NCBI GenBank assembly: GCA_021841005.1
Contig: JAKBVZ010000023.1
Span: forward strand, 1-64,000
Direction of reading: 5' to 3'
Source of the DNA: Actinomycetes bacterium
GTDB taxonomy: Bacteria; Actinomycetota; Acidimicrobiia; Acidimicrobiales; JAMCPL01
DNA: 64,000 bases
The stretch's first letter is position 1. Every line of letters starts with the position of its first letter. A model generated the notes under the pieces. The model had not been told where the DNA came from and made no database searches. It saw nothing but the letters and a program-made list of their open reading frames with translations. A program made the position numbers and the translations under genes. Below are positions 62,396 to 64,000 of the stretch, piece by piece.

Positions 62396-63592
62396 ATGCC
62401 CGCACGCTTCAAACTTGCTCGCCGTCACCGACAGGCTGCCTTTCCGTCAGATCAGTTCAGGTCCGGGAGACCGCGTATACGATTTGATCGTGATGAGCTG
62501 GCTTTCGGCTTGAAGAGCGCAATCGTGCCATGGCTGGTGACGAGGATGATCGTTATCCCAGTCATATTCATGGCCCGCGAGATCGCAACAAAGGGGCATC
62601 TGCCGCTTGCCATGGCTGATGTCGCCAAGGAAGGGCTTTTCAGCTGGGATGCCGGATGGTATGCGCTGATAGCCGCTCATGGCTACGGAGCGGCGGGACA
62701 TTCGGCGTTACGATTCTTTCCCCTTGTTCCGCTCCTGGCAAGAGGGGTCAGCTATTTGCCGTTTATGAGTGTGCGTCTTTCCCTGCTGGCCGTTTCCAAC
62801 CTGTCTGCCCTGCTCGGATTGGCACTTATGGTCGTCTTGGTAAAGCAGGAGACTGGGGATAGCGCAACGGCCGTCCGGAGCGCATGGCTGATGTCGCTTG
62901 CCCCAGCTGCATTTACTTATGTGATGGGGTATGCGGAGGCTACACTACTTGTTCTCACGGTGGCCACTTTTATTACGCTGAGAAACCGGAGATGGTGGTG
63001 GGCGATGGTCTTCGGGATCCTGGCGGGGCTCACTAGGCCAATCGGCATCCTGCTTGCGATACCGGCCATCATAGAGGGACTGCATGAGTTTCGGCAGGCG
63101 GCTTTTCGTGAACGGCTTGGCAGGTTGGCAGCGGTGGGCGGAGGACCGCTTGGCGTACTGTCCTATCTCGTATTTCTGGGGTTTTACTATCACCGCCCGC
63201 TGGCTCCAATTACCATAGAGCGGCGGCACCGGGGAGGGTTTACTGATCCGCTGGTCACGCTATACCATGAGGTGGCGCTGCTGGTCGGCGGCCATCATCT
63301 GGAAGAGGCGCTGCACCTGCCCTGGGCGTTACTTGCCATCGCACTGGTGGCTGTCGCTTTCTGGAAATTACCTGCAAGCTACGGTGCGTTTGGCGCAGCC
63401 GTCGTGCTGGTGGCGCTCTCCGGACGGAACATAGACTCCTTTGAACGTTATGCTATGTCGGCCTTTCCGCTGGTCATTGCCGGTGCCATGGTTACATCTG
63501 GCCCGAAGATGGAGAGGTACGTACTGGCTATGCTTACTGCCGGCCTCGTGGCGTATTCGACGCTTGGTTTCCTGCATCTTTACGTGCCATGA
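62396..63592 (+). CDS. Polyprenyl-sugar-dependent glycosyltransferase, PIG-V/mannosyltransferase-like
   Basis: A 398-residue protein with about ten helices. The extracytoplasmic loop after the first helix contains FSWDAGWYALIAAHGYG, with the acidic residue expected of GT-C glycosyltransferases, followed by LRFFPLVPLLARG and the late SFERYAMSAFPLVIAG, both typical of PIG-V-like mannosyltransferases. It probably transfers mannose from a lipid carrier to a cell-envelope acceptor. No other envelope genes next to it. Confidence 0.8.
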   Translation: MPARFKLARRHRQAAFPSDQFRSGRPRIRFDRDELAFGLKSAIVPWLVTRMIVIPVIFMAREIATKGHLPLAMADVAKEGLFSWDAGWYALIAAHGYGAAGHSALRFFPLVPLLARGVSYLPFMSVRLSLLAVSNLSALLGLALMVVLVKQETGDSATAVRSAWLMSLAPAAFTYVMGYAEATLLVLTVATFITLRNRRWWWAMVFGILAGLTRPIGILLAIPAIIEGLHEFRQAAFRERLGRLAAVGGGPLGVLSYLVFLGFYYHRPLAPITIERRHRGGFTDPLVTLYHEVALLVGGHHLEEALHLPWALLAIALVAVAFWKLPASYGAFGAAVVLVALSGRNIDSFERYAMSAFPLVIAGAMVTSGPKMERYVLAMLTAGLVAYSTLGFLHLYVP

Positions 63593-63705
63593 TGAGTCAG
63601 GTCGTTAAGGTTTACTTATCGTTCAGATTTACTTAGAGGCTCAGCGGATAGGGGCTCTGGATCAGGGAGGCGTAATCCAGCGCACGGGCTGCGGCTACCA
63701 GCTGT

Positions 63706-63737
63706 GGCTGGTGGGCTGGTGGGCTGGTGGGCTGGTG
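63706..63737. repeat. 8-bp tandem repeat (GGCTGGTG, 4 units)
   Basis: Four exact units directly upstream of the crotonase-family gene start, within what must be its promoter or leader. Confidence 0.95.
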
Positions 63738-63753
63738 ATATAGCGTGTTGGAC

Positions 63754-64000
63754 ATGGGATTACTGTCCGTACTGGAGATAGAACGCGATGAGCATATAGC
63801 TACCCTGTGGCTGAACAGGCCGGAGGCGAGAAACGCCATGGCCCCGGAGTTCTTTGAAGAGTTGCCGCTTGCGATGGAGGAGCTTTCCTCTGACAGAGGT
63901 GTCAGGGTGGTGATAGTGGCTGCCAGGGGCGAGCATTTCAGTGTGGGGTTGGATCTCAAGGCGGCGATGTCTGGGGGATTGCCTGGGGGGCCGGTAGGCG
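63754..64000 (+). CDS. Enoyl-CoA hydratase/isomerase family protein, 5' part
   Basis: The start of a crotonase-fold enzyme, cut by the right edge after about 82 residues. The pattern VLEIERDEHIATLWLNRPEA, RNAMAPEFFEELPLA and VVIVAARGEHFSVGLDL is that of the family; the last block forms the oxyanion hole and CoA-binding loop. ATG 63754 or the GTG at 63745 may be the start. The substrate cannot be told from this fragment. Confidence 0.9.
   Translation, partial: MGLLSVLEIERDEHIATLWLNRPEARNAMAPEFFEELPLAMEELSSDRGVRVVIVAARGEHFSVGLDLKAAMSGGLPGGPVG

Overview
The window looks like chromosome from an actinobacterium, most probably of the Acidimicrobiia type, at moderate GC. That is an inference from gene content: an HU protein with a mycobacterial-style Lys/Ala/Pro tail, prfB without a frameshift site followed by ftsE-ftsX, a block of phosphomannomutase, Trm112-like protein, phosphoglucose/phosphomannose isomerase, ahcY and secA that resembles the actinobacterial order, a coenzyme F420 guanylyltransferase domain, and a Ser/Thr kinase beside a PP2C phosphatase. 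No rRNA, CRISPR array, phage or transposase was seen. There is one tRNA, tRNA-Thr(CGT).

Layout. 0.4-7.5 kb: a small membrane protein, a glutamine-synthetase-family enzyme, a kinase/phosphatase pair, an amino-acid-type permease with a heptanucleotide repeat upstream, and two small conserved genes. 7.7-15.0 kb: a complete, tightly overlapping System I cytochrome c maturation operon (ccmABCDEF, a thioredoxin-like ccmG and a ccmH-TPR fusion). 15.0-20.4 kb: a membrane protein with an MshEN-glycosyltransferase fusion, an orphan VirD4/TraG-like ATPase, and HU. 20.5-32.7 kb: an FbiD/CofC-LmbE fusion, a GH38 alpha-mannosidase, an RpiB-like isomerase, a GYD protein, RNase HII, an MFS transporter, an FAD-linked oxidase and ProRS. 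32.8-42.8 kb: tRNA-Thr, a repeat-encoded small ORF, ParA and a probable partner, DedA, galactokinase, a two-propeller secreted protein, a metallo-beta-lactamase-fold hydrolase, and a PAS-GGDEF-EAL protein. 42.9-53.5 kb: the manB-Trm112-PGI/PMI-ahcY-secA-prfB-ftsE-ftsX housekeeping block.

The most striking locus is 53.66-61.85 kb. A guanidine-I (ykkC) riboswitch precedes a ureohydrolase whose sequence fits the nickel guanidine hydrolases. It is followed by an APC permease and by ureA, ureB, ureC, ureF, ureG and ureD, all on one strand with short gaps. Read together, this is a one-operon pathway: import guanidine, split it to urea and ammonia, and hydrolyse the urea. UreG carries a repeat-built N-terminal extension ending in seven His-Asp pairs, and there is no ureE.

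Two features run through the window. Short tandem repeats are unusually frequent (units of 7, 8, 9, 18, 24, 27, 33 and 45 bp). Many conserved enzymes also carry low-complexity Gly/Ala/Ser/Asp-rich insertions or extensions. The last feature, a crotonase-family gene, runs off the right edge.
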